Positions 22,532 to 33,738 of a stretch of DNA of 64,000 bases are shown here, in pieces; position 1 is the stretch's first letter, and each line of letters begins with the position of its first letter. The stretch is from Lepidodermella squamata (Eukaryota > Gastrotricha), in assembly GCA_047495785.1 (NCBI GenBank), contig JBLDXI010000021.1, forward strand, positions 1,984,001 to 2,048,000, in the 5' to 3' direction. The position numbers were made by a program, and so were the translations under genes. The notes under the pieces are model-generated. The model saw only the letters and a program-made list of their open reading frames with translations, was not told the origin of the DNA and made no database searches.

Positions 22532-23822
22532 TGCGGTTAGCCATCTAGACTTTTCAGTTTGATGATTATAGGTGTCAATTTTAAATATTTTTTTGTTTGC
22601 AAATATTTTCTGATAGGTATGTCAAGAAAATATTATACGTCGTGTCGTTGTCTCTGTGCCATATTATGATTTATTTTTCAAGGGAGAATTTAATAAAAAA
22701 AATTGACTCAAGTTGGAGCCTCGTTTTTTATCGCTATTATAAGTGTTCAGTTCACCGCAAATTGACAATGAAGTTCCTCATGCTTGGATTCGCTGGCTCT
22801 CACGATAGTCTCCTAATGTAATGCTCACAGCGCAAAAGAGCAAATAAACACATCTTGTTAATACGCGCGCGTTAGTATATAACCACGCCCTGTCAGCGCC
22901 CAAAAAACGTGCGCGCGCCGTATTTGATTTTTTGTACAATAATATTTTTGCACAGCGAAGACGACAGGTACTTGAAAAATAACGTTTGGCAGGAAAAAAT
23001 AACGTCCAGCTGCAGGCTAATATAGTGGCCAAAACAAAATAAGCGACCCATGACCTAGCCTTAATGTAAATGATTGTTGGTCAGCTCGAGAACATGAAGT
23101 GTATCTCGAGAACGATGACTACATTAAGCCTGGATAGCGATAGAAACCTCTTTACGAATACTTTTACACATCTGATAGTTTGAATGTTGCCGATATCGAC
23201 TGATCTATTCATCAACGGAGATTCGATGCACTTCAACTCATTACTTTTGCATACCGTAATGGTACTTTACATTTCATCTTCTTCGAAAAACATTGCAGGT
23301 ATGACGCTTTTGATTCGTGTAAAAACCAACTATTAGCTGCAAATATTTGCGGCATAAAAATCCAGAAAACTCCAAGTTTAGATTCAAACCTTTTATAGCT
23401 CAGATTCCAAAATTTTGGCTTATAGACTCTTCCGAATTCTCGTGCATAATAATCGATCCTCGGCGACTGACTAAGCGTGAAACACCGCCGCGCGAATGCT
23501 TGAGATGGCGCCCTGAGTTTACAGCATTTGCGGACACCGATGCATATAAAGCGGACAAGCATCAAGGATGATTAACACAGTTGCAATGATAAACGCAGTA
23601 ATCATAAAACGCATTGTTTTGCTATCGGGATGACGCCTGCGTTACAAGCCAAGCAAATCAGCAACAAACGCACTGAAGATACCTAATAACTGGTGGACAA
23701 AGGTGCGGCGTGCAAGCTAGTTATAACTGCGCATATTTTTCAACGATTCACCCGCGTCAACCCATCGATGTCTTCTTGCGTTTGTTTTCATTGACACATA
23801 TTTCACTGCCATCTGAACAGAA
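22532..23822. other. intergenic, no supported gene
   Basis: AT-rich with a CGCG-rich patch near 22860-22920. Open frames on both strands are short and look random. An acceptor-like sequence ending CTGAACAG lies directly before the next start codon (ATG 23823). Confidence 0.5.
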
Positions 23823-25099
23823 ATGCAGGTCATCTTCTTCTTGTTTTTCCCACTTTTGTTCTGCTGGTGCCGTTATTCGCACTTTCCCGTATCACATTAC
23901 ACAATTACCACGCTCGTATCGGCGACGGCGTTGGCGCTCGATGACGACAAACAACAAAACCCGTGGTACCAGGCGCAGCAGAAGCGCAAAGCATTCGCAA
24001 AAGACCTCCCGCCGCCCAACAACCGCCAGCGTCAATTCGATCCGTACTATCCTTATAACCAAGGCCCGTATCCGTACGGCGCAAGTATGCAGAATATTTT
24101 TTCGTATAAACAAAGCCCCGTATATTTTTACGCGCATAACTGCGAATCGAAAACAAATAATATTTGTGCGAGACGCAAATGCTCGATTGCTGTTTGACAT
24201 ATCTGCGCGACTAAAATGAATGGTTGTTTTCGACTCATTTTTTACGCTGCATTTTTTGCGATTTCTTGCGCGCAAACTACGGCAATCACGCGAAAACCGT
24301 CTGGTAACAACCGTCAACCCTCCAAAATAAACACGAATGTGAAGTATGATGCTGGAACCTACCCATTTAATCAAGGCGGGGGTGGGGCAACAAGTCTGCT
24401 CAACTTTGTTAACCCCTGATTCAAACATTTTATTTTTTTATTTAATCAGAGGCGCTGACATGTTACGCTTGTTGTGGCTGCAACGGGCAAAAAGTGAGTA
24501 GCAAATCATCTCTATAATACCACAACTACTGTTTTACTCCAGAGTGCGCTTTGCTCGACCTACGGCAGTGGCTACTACGGAATCTATGGCAATGCCATTA
24601 ACGCTCAGGACAACGGCCTGATGAAGATGTGCGATCCTTACCTTGGCAACAATGTTTGCGCTGTAAGCTTTGCCTTGATTTCGCGGGATCCGCATTACAT
24701 TTCGCTATTCAGGAGCTTCAATTTTTCGACACAACTAACAAACAGCTGGTCACAATGCGACAGTGTATGTCTGCCTATTCTTGCGAAGGAATCCGATCAG
24801 TTGTTGGCAAAAATGTCGCATTGTATACTTTCGCTCCAGGTTTGTATAACAATCATATCGCTCATTTTTGAGAATTTTTCCTCTTTCCTAAGGCGTGTAC
24901 GCGGACGTGCGGCAAGTCAAGGTAATATAACTTGAAATAATCAGGGCTGCTCTAATCCCTTTTCTTTGAATTATAGTGCTGTCAATTCGACCTTTGCAAC
25001 GTGATTCCGAACAATACGTCTCATCAGGCATATGCGACTGCTGTTTTACCTACCATGGCTCTGATTTACAGTTTCTATGCTTTGAAATCGTGGTCGTGA
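23823..25099 (+). CDS. Ly6/uPAR-type GPI-anchored surface protein
   Basis: Six exons (23823-24084, 24450-24493, 24543-24662, 24746-24839, 24893-24921, 24977-25099) join in phase to 223 residues. Signal peptide MQVIFFLFFPLLFCWC; then a linker rich in Pro, Gln and Tyr (YYPYNQGPYPYG). The three-finger domain begins LTCYACCGCN and ends CCQFDLCN, the C-terminal CC..CN signature of Ly6 proteins. It is followed by a hydrophobic tail (AYATAVLPTMALIYSFYAL) typical of a GPI-attachment signal. These proteins sit on the outer plasma membrane and often modulate receptors or channels; the partner is unknown. AATAAA at 25177 is a likely polyadenylation signal. An alternative first exon is present at 24216. 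An AG acceptor lies 2 nt before the ATG. Confidence 0.75.
24216..24381 (+). other. probable alternative first exon of the Ly6 gene
   Basis: Inside intron 1 of the Ly6-type gene a second ATG opens a signal peptide (MNGCFRLIFYAAFFAISCAQ), then NNRQ and TYPFNQGG. This mirrors exon 1, which has a signal peptide, NNRQ and YPYNQG in the same order. Candidate donors after GGCGGGG (24381) or ACAA (24393) are both phase 1, the phase needed for exon 2 at 24450. Without splicing the frame ends at 24419. An independent tiny gene is the alternative reading. Confidence 0.5.
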
Positions 25100-25655
25100 A
25101 GCTCTGGATTATGCTTTTTAGGATTCAAATATTTTATATGATTGATTATCAGGTCCATTTTTAACACAACTTTTCAAATAAAAACAATCGTTTTCGCTAA
25201 AAAATTAGTTTATTACCACAAAATTCCTCTTTATGAGCGAACCAGCAGGGCTAAAAAAGGGAGGTTGAAGCGCTTTGGGGGAATCGTGTTCAGTATTCAG
25301 TGGTAATTAACATCGCGTGAATAAGCCTTCGAGAATAAGAGCCAAGCAAAAGCAGTATTTTTACACGTAAGATTGTCGCAATTTATAAATAGCCTCGTAA
25401 TAATATATCGCCAGCGAGAAACAAACAACAAATGTTATAGAAAAATCAAATCGCTATCATAGTATATGGACACAAACTAGAAAACTCAATTAACAAGCTC
25501 TGGTCAGATATGCTAATTTATTCAGATGTACACAATTTACACATATTAGATCTGCGATAATTCACACGAAAAAAAACACACTGCAGAAAAACACAAAAAG
25601 ATGCATTGTATGAGAATCAGGTATATATAGAATATAAATAGCTGTAGATTTTTCT
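25100..25655. other. intergenic, convergent 3' ends
   Basis: Non-coding AT-rich DNA between the plus-strand Ly6 gene and the minus-strand RGS gene. It carries AATAAA at 25177 for the former; no other feature. Confidence 0.5.
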
Positions 25656-28600
25656 TCAAAGAGTACTCTCTGTGATTCGAACAGTGCTAGCCGGCGACTG
25701 CTCAACAATCTGACTCGGCGGCTGGTGCGCCACAGGCGGAAATACGATGCGGTGAGTCGACGGGCTCGGAGTCGAAGACCGCGCGCCCGAGCCTAAAAAT
25801 TCCTCATTCAGCGACAATTTCGGCATCTGAATCGGCCGAGGCAGGCGTCTAGCGTACGGCGATGCGTTGATGTTATTCGACAAGAACGCGCTAGCTTCGT
25901 CATGGCTCAACAAACACGAGTTTTCATCCAACGGGCCGATCGAATTCTGCAACAGGTGCTTAGCGTTGTAGTTCTCGCGCCCGGGCGAATCACCGCCGTT
26001 TCGCATGTCCCCAGAACTGCCGATTCGAACGAATCTACCGGCGGATTGGCGCAGGTTGCCATTCGCGTCAATCGCCTCGTAGTTCATGTTATTCACGCCC
26101 ATATTGTGGCTGTAGGACGACTCCATGCTGGACGGGGTCGCGCGGCCCAAGTACTGGTCGGACAAAATTTCTCCAAGCGGATGGGCGCCGCGGACCAGCC
26201 GGCATTGAACAGCTGGTTTAGAGCTGGAATTCATCGAATCGTGGCTAGCTATCGATGTCGACATGATAGGGCGACGGCTGCGCGGCTCGTTGACAACAGG
26301 AACAACTTCCTGCTGCTCGAGGGACAACGCATCGACCAAGTCATCGCCCTCGAGGAAATCGTCGCTGTCCGCTTTCGAGTCGTTCGATGAAGAATCCTGA
26401 ACGTCACCAACCGCCAGGCTATTTTTCAATTTCCGCCAATGGGAAGATATAGCCTTTGTCAGGTTGATTCGGCCAAACTGGTCGAAGGTATGCCAAGAGT
26501 GGCTGCTTGTCAACGCGTTCAAAATATCTTCAAATTTCGGCAGGCCAACCGATTCAAAATGCGATTTCACCATGCTACAAATCGCTGAAAAAAATTGAGA
26601 AAAAAGTCATTTTCGGCGAAAATAATTGATTCGGTGACTCACCCGCGCTGTCACAAGGCTCCGATCGCCCAGCTGCAATGGCGATGATAAAGCGGTTCTG
26701 GACCTCCCGCACCAGGCCTTCAAAACCTGACGCAATGTTGATTTTCGACAGGCTGAAGGGCAGTTGATTGCCATCGGTCGAGCGAGGCGAAACGGAACGC
26801 GGTTCGAAACACCAGATTTCCCTGACAGCTACACCATCGTCGGCTTTCCTGTCATCCCAGTGCAACACATCGGCGATGCGGCGGCACGGCTTAGCGCGGA
26901 CCAACAACCGGCGACACGCCATTGACGGGCCGCTGAAGTAGAAAACGACAAACGCCATTTGCTGTTCGATGATGAGATCGCGGCCGTTGAAAGACGCCGC
27001 CGATAATTGCCCGTCAATCGGCTGCTCGCTGCCGTGTTGGTAAATGGCACACAGGAAGACCGACATGCCCCGGGCGGCGCACAACGGACCCAGGCAGTCG
27101 GATAGGCTGGTAACAAAACCACTTTTAATCTCGTCAGTCGCCACGGTTTCGACAGAGCCGTCCGGGAAGGTGACTCGGAACGATGATTGAGTTGTCGCGT
27201 TGTTTTTCCGCGACGGTTTATTCTTAGCGCGGCCGATGATTTGCGACAACAATTTAGCGGGGTTCCAATTGATTCCGTTAGCCGCCATTGAATTACTGCT
27301 AGCCGATGAAGTGGTCGAACTCGCTGCGTTCTTACTTGATCTATTTTTCCTGGAACTTAACCGCAGCCCTGAAGACTTGAAAGCAGAATTTGACTCAGCA
27401 TTGCTCTGAAATTAATTATTCAAGTCAGGAAATTTTAGTATAAAAAATGACTCATACGGGTATTGCTGCTGCGCTATCGATTTGTTTCTGCTCTCCGGTC
27501 ATCTCTTTATAGAATTCAGATTGGAGAAATCGCGGATAACAGTCCTTTTTCAGTAAGCGGTAAACATGATCGCGAGCCGCGTCGAAAATATCGCGCGGCA
27601 ATTCGCTGCTGCTGCAGCCAGATGTCGACGAAGTGTTCATCGTTCCGGACTTTGGCGAGGTTGGCGAAACGCCGCGAATGTTGCCGGCAATCAGGGCTCG
27701 GCGAATATTGGCAACTATTTGCCACGTCAAATTCACCGGCTGTTTAGAATGCTGCGACACGAACTGCTGGTAAATCGCACGCGCTTCGTTCGACAACGAT
27801 TCGACTGACGTGAGAGATCGAAAATGATCGCAAGCAAATAAAAAGTCCAAATTTTCGTCCGAAACTTGACTCCTCAAAAATTTCTGCGAACAACGAAATT
27901 AATCTCAAATCGGCCCTCAATCAATGAAAATCTTACCCTAAAGTGGTCCAACGAAGTTTTATCCTGAAGAAGGGCATCGAAATTAGCAGGAATTGCGGAT
28001 GCGGCTGTCGCTTTTGGCGCTGTAGTAGGCAGAGATAGGGTTGAACCTACGACTTCAGTCCTGGTTTCGACACTGGCGGTTGATGAACGAGCATCTAGCG
28101 CCTCTGCGGTATTAGGTGTGTTCCTTTTGTTTTCAACTGCTGGCGTTTTATTGCTAGTGTTTCCGTTTGAGTTGTTGGAATTTGGGTGTTGACTTTTAGC
28201 CGCCGCATTGTTGGCATTCCGGGCCGCGACTGCATTAGAGCTGCTAACTAGATTCGCGAGAGGTGCCGAGTCTTCGTAGTCCAAATCGGTCTCCGAAGCA
28301 TTTGTACCAAGCGAGGTGTAACGCGGGCTGAGCAGTGAATTGAGTGCGAGCCCACTCGCGTCTGTTGACACAGTAGGCTGCGCTCCGCTGTAAAATCCAA
28401 CGCGTTGTTGCTCATTTTGATCGACCCTCACGTAAGGACTGCGGAATAAAAACAAATAAAGTTAGACGCAAATCACACTTCAATTTCCGCACAAGTACAG
28501 CTCTTGGGTACCACCTTCGCAATAATAAAATCCTCATTTAATCCTATTCATTTCATAACTTCCATCGCACATTCAGATTCATCATTGGTCTCGCTAATAA

Positions 28601-31600
28601 GTTTACTGTTGGAAAAGAAACATCTTCTCTACTAGCAATGTTTATAACATTCAAAGCCATGAATTTCATGATTTATTCAGAAATTACCTCAAATGTTTTC
28701 TTGCATAGTTTGAGTTTTTTTATAGGAATTTTCCCAAATAAAACATTAAAAGCTAGTCCAAGGAATTGGCTTTTTTCCTCTCATTTCTAGTATTTGCACC
28801 TATTCTCAAGTATCAAGTAGTCGCCACGCATATTTATGCGTCCCATTGGCCAATGCATGAGTAATTAATCATGATCATTGTGAATACTATTTGAGACATA
28901 AGCCTAGGGCTCATCTCAAAATTACTTGCTCATTTAACCAGTAAATTTCGATAGCGTCCTAAGGTAATTGACCATTGCATATAATGAGGAGCTCAACTTT
29001 TTCAGAACACGTTAGCATTTATCTATTCAGGTCATCATTTTTGGCAAGTTCTTAGCGTGATCAGCAATCGAGCAGTTATTAATGCCTTTGAGCGAGACAA
29101 GCGACGCGCCCCTGTCTGGGCACGGCGATATGACGTCTTGACGCACTCGCCGTCGCCGAACCAACGCCGCAACACACGCGGATGCATAAACAATGCGCGG
29201 CAATATCACAGTCAATCTGTCTCTTTGATTCATGAAGCGCGCTCCTTCTCAAGTCGGTGTTCATTATTCACGAATAATAACTGCGATACAGGTAGGTTAT
29301 ACGTTGTTGAATCTGAATTATTACTGCCATTCTTATGACGAATGCTGCGAGTATTTTGGGCGCTGCTGCAACAATCAAGTAGCACGCGTTCCGAGTACGG
29401 CTTCTTGCACAGGCCTTTTGATGCACTCGCCTACTATGAACCTCGCAGCGATCATTTGTTGCGCCGGCCGGTCGGCTCAATGGCGAACAAGGCGCTGCAG
29501 CAATAACACAGTAAATGAGCGCGAGAAGTTGGTTCAAATTAATTTATAATAAGGCCAGCAATCACAGCAATGTCCCGTTGTGTCGCCGGTGTGAATAAAA
29601 GACGGGCCTAATTTAACTACAGCTTGTCCTCGGCTCGTGCGCGACTCTAAAGAACGAAAGCTCGCGTAAACAATGCTAAGAGAGCGTTATAATTTCGTTT
29701 GTCAAAGGGCGAACCACTTATTCGTGGTGACTGAGTCGCAAATAAACACACCGGGGCTATGTGTCTGACGTGTGAGTCTAAAAATAACAAAAAGATGGGC
29801 AATAATTATCCACCACGCACCCGTCAATGACGACTTGTTGCTGCACAGAGAAAAAAGCTGCTGCGCCACCTGCTTGTTGTTTGTGTCTCGGCGGCGGTGG
29901 CGGCTGCTGCTGCTGTTGCGGCTCTTCTTTCGACGCATTTATCAGACTATCGATGGAGCGAGAACGATACAAACTGCTAGATCCGGATTGCCACAGTTGG
30001 CCGTAATGACGCCGGTGATAACTATTCGCCGCTGCCGTCGAGCTGTCAAATGTGGTCGTTGAAGTGGTGGTTGTTGTCTCGTCACTAATGCCAAAACGAG
30101 CGCTACCTGACGCGCCTGATAATGAATCCTAGAGTGAAAGAAAAACCCTTGAGCCTAAATAGTATTTGCCCAGTTCAAAACTAACCTGCTTCCTTCTGTG
30201 CTTATCGCTCCGATGCTTATGGCGCTGAGAACCGTAGCGGACTTTGAAGCTGCCCGAGCCGCCAGACGAGCCGGTGCCCCGCCCGAAGCGGCCGTCATCG
30301 CTGCCACTGCTGCGGCTACTACCGCCTCGAATGCCCTTACGATTGTAACGGGAAAGGGACCGTGACCTCGCCAAGGCCATTGCGGCTTGTCGCACGTCGA
30401 ACCCGCCAGTGCTGGCGTTTCCCGAGGGGTTATGGTCCGGGCAGTGATTTGTTGATGAAGCTGACGATGCACTGTTGGCAGCTCGACCTATTTGGCAGCC
30501 GCACCGTGGTGGCTTTCCGCCAGGGTAAGGCCTGGGCCTCGGAGGCACGGGTTCTTCTGAGGTATGTGACGCATTTCCAGCCATTGCTGCTCGCTCTGAT
30601 ACGGTGTAAACGCCACCGACAGGAAATTGGAAATTGTCAATCTAAAACGAAACTCATTAAAACAAAGCCAATATTTCAAGTGAAAACTGACAAATATCTC
30701 AGCTTCAAAGCTCGGCGGCTGTTGCGCATTACGATATCGTCGAGGGTTTAAAGCCGGGTTATTTTGATTGTAATTTGACGCATCGCAAAGTGGCTGATTT
30801 CTTGCAATCGTTGCTATCAAGTAGTTGAGATATCTCACCACATCGGGCGCGGTGTGATATGTTGGTGTCTTTAGCCGCAAATACTGTTCTTGCTGCCGGG
30901 TTAATGATGTTGAAAATATGTGGCAGACGCATATCGGGTTGGGTGGGCAATGTAAAACCAGGCCGAACATGTTCGTCGGAGATTCCGGAATCGTGCCAAC
31001 AAATGCAACAGAATTTAAAATAAAATTATATCCAACGTTCTTCTTGTCTGTTAGGCACACAGCCTGCCGATTTGCCGTAAGAATGAGCGGCTGCATAAGG
31101 ATTAAGCTCTTGTTCAACAGAAAGTGGTTCAAGCTATTGGATAACAGCCTTGTGAACACAGCAGCATTGGCGTTGGCCGGCAACGGCAATTTAAGAAATC
31201 CGACATAAACCACTCCACAATAATCAATATTATGAGACACTTGAGATGGACCAGAAGGCACGGGATGAGCAGGATGAGGTGGATGAGGTGGGTAAACGTT
31301 TCCACTTCCTGGAACCTGGAAATGTGGCACAGCCATAGACTGACAGTTGAGTGAACAAGTGCACTGAACTCCAGCAGTTGGGTTCACAGGAACAGACACA
31401 GTTCTCTGAGCAACCTATAAAATAACGTTTCGCTTTAAGGTAAAATAAACAAGACAGTTCATAAAAATCACCTGGAGGATGACGTACTCCGTGCATCCAG
31501 CCACCATCGCCACAACAGCATCATGAGTATATTTGACAACATTAAGACCGTTTACCATGATGAGGTAATCACCAACTTTCAAGCCTGCCTTGAAGGCAGG

Positions 31601-31732
31601 ACTGCCCTCGACTACATGAGTCAAGACACATGGATATTGTCCGGTCAAGGAAAAGCCGAACCCAGCAGTAGTGCGCCATAAACGCACGGTCTTATACTCG
31701 CGAACATTTCCTGTTACAGCGGGCGCTGACAT
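25656..31732 (-). CDS. RGS12: RGS12/Loco-type multidomain RGS protein (PDZ-PTB-RGS-RBD)
   Basis: Eight exons (31732-31472, 31414-30692, 30641-30186, 30128-29821, 28438-27937, 27883-27458, 27405-26643, 26584-25656) join in phase to 1,455 residues. Domains: PDZ at about 8-87 (TTAGFGFSLTGQYP, VGDYLIMVNGLNVV); PTB at about 105-290 (VYVGFLKLPLPANANA, DVVRYLNYLIATIA); a Ser/Arg-rich linker with YRSRSIDSL; RGS at about 735-890 (FLRSQVSDENLDFLFACDHF, DAARDHVYRLL); Ras-binding-like region from about 965 (FRVTFPDGSVETVA, then RRLLVRAKPCRRIADVL). RGS domains accelerate GTP hydrolysis on Gi/o alpha subunits; PDZ and PTB tether the protein to receptors and kinases. The family normally ends with a GoLoco motif, which I cannot find. 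Intron 4 (1,382 nt) is much longer than the rest. An AG lies 6 nt before the ATG. Confidence 0.85.
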
Positions 31733-33738
31733 TCTTATCTGCTCAACAATAAAAATTGTAGCACAGCATGGCAACGCTCGTGCGAGTAGGCTGAAAACTA
31801 ATAATATCTAATAACTAGAAATAAATCATATGATAATAGATTAACGACAGCAGGCATTGGACGTAGCATCAATGCGAAAGGAGGTGTGCAGCCATTGCTC
31901 ATGATCGAACAACACCCAGTTTGATTGACTGAAAAAAACATTAAATTATCGGTTACTCCGAATTGTCGGTTAGTATCCGGTGAACTGAGAATAGAGAGAT
32001 GAACAATGCGGTCATTAGAACCTTGCACGACCTCTCGAATATGAAGATGCGGCATCTGTTAAGGCATCGCCGCTGGGTAGTACAGCTTAGTGGATATGTG
32101 GATGAACGAATGAGCCCACCACCCACGGCGATATGCTTGGGTTTCACGTATCAGGTACCAGTTAAGATCCTGAGAGGCATCAAATAATTCATAGGTCATC
32201 TGAAAGACGCAGAAGACAGTTAACCAATGTAAATCTACAAAATAGACAGCGCCGTATTGACAAAGTTGCTCTTTTGCAAATTCGAGGGCACGAGAATGGC
32301 AAGTGCCTCGGTAGGAATTCAAATGAAGGAAGGCGGATTAAGTCCATCGCACCGATCTGCAGAGCTATGAACTTTTGCAAGCCAAATATACCTTATCCGC
32401 CTATCAGATAAGCGATCATACTCATCACCCACCACCCACTAATGTGGACGTCCGACGTCTACCGTTTACCTATGCCTGCGAGCTGCGAGACGCTGAGCTT
32501 GTTGACGGATGACGAACTGCTTGGTGCTTGACGATTTTTGAATTTCGTGCCATAAATTTTGTAAACATGTTAATTCTTGTAAATTTGAATAATAAAAAGT
32601 TTCACAGGTATCTGCATAGTATATGTCAAGTTATTTTTTTATATAAAAAAATCTTGTGCAGTTACCTGAGGCCGAAGTTCATCACGGGTGTGGGTGTAAA
32701 CCGAAGGTAGCCCTAGCGAAGCCGTCGACTTCGTGGCCTATAGCCAACTTGTCGTTTGTCGTTAGTGTCAACTAAGGCTTCAGCGACTTCGGGGCCCTCC
32801 TGTCCCATTGTGGACCCATTGGTAAAAACTTTGTAAAGACTACAAAAAGTCCGATCCGCGGTAAACAAGGGGTATGATTTTTTTACCAGCTGCTTTCGGG
32901 TATAAAGAATATGAAAAATGTTTACGGTTCAACTATATATTATAGATTAGTTGTTGGTAACGACATTGAATCGCGTACCAGGGACTTGCGAATCTCAAAT
33001 CTCAAAGCTCCATCAAATGATAACAAAACAGAACTGTAAGCGCCAAAACGATACATTTGTAGTTCATCTGTTCAGTGTCAAGTGGGTTAATAGTTACATT
33101 TAATGATCATTGGTCATCAAGTATGCCCTTTCGTTGGCACCTCAGCGTATGCGTAACAGCAGACCTCAGGCGAATCTAATCGAATTGATAACAGACCAAA
33201 TGCTGTTATTTGCAGCCACAGGCCACAATCTTCTAGAGCCGTTTCATCCACATTGGTACTTGCTATCCGCATCTCTCAATGGCCAATGTTTAATGAACTC
33301 CTGCTCTGAATGGTTTTGGTTTAATGCTTGAGACTCAATTTTCCTATTTAAAATTAAGTTGGCCTCTAATAACCAAGGAACTGGGCAAGGTCTTGGGATA
33401 TGAGCGCCAACAAAGGCTGTTTGTAGTCTCTTAGCTTTATCGCATGAATACTAAGTATTAGTAAGTTTCAGAAAAGAGATTCGTATATTAATTGATTTTT
33501 TTCTCGATCAGATTTTCTCATTATCATGAGAAGATTGGTCACATAAGTATATAAATGCTCATTTGAATTTATCTTATATCTCGGATCTCGGAATAATACT
33601 AATTCCTTCATTCTTAGGTTACGTATTCGAAAATCTATCTTCAATTTTATGCTGATACTCAATTTTTGCTTTAGATTGATAATTTCATCGAATTTTTGAG
33701 ACTCAAGGCATGAAGTTTAAAGGGAGGAGGTGAATATT
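31733..33738. other. intergenic between divergent RGS12 and TBC genes
   Basis: No convincing exon. On the minus strand, frames around 31800-32320 follow a good acceptor (near 32200) and one begins MTYELFDASQDLNWYLIRE, which has a coding feel, but I could not join them to a gene. A short GC-rich imperfect palindrome lies near 32720. Promoters of both flanking genes must lie here. Confidence 0.4.

Noticed and set aside
24216-24419. Independent 67-residue secreted peptide gene
   Set aside because: It mirrors exon 1 of the surrounding Ly6 gene and has a phase-matching donor, so an alternative first exon is more likely; kept as such.
26050-26400. Possible GoLoco remnant around HPLGEILSDQYLGR in RGS12
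   Set aside because: Spacing and the required acidic-Gln-Arg end are absent, so it was not called.
28456-29820. Coding content in the long intron of RGS12 (for example near 29060-29540)
   Set aside because: Frames on both strands there look random; exons on each side join in phase without it.
32715-32745. Short GC-rich palindrome as a regulatory site or MITE end
   Set aside because: No partner copy or target duplication was found; it is too short to support.
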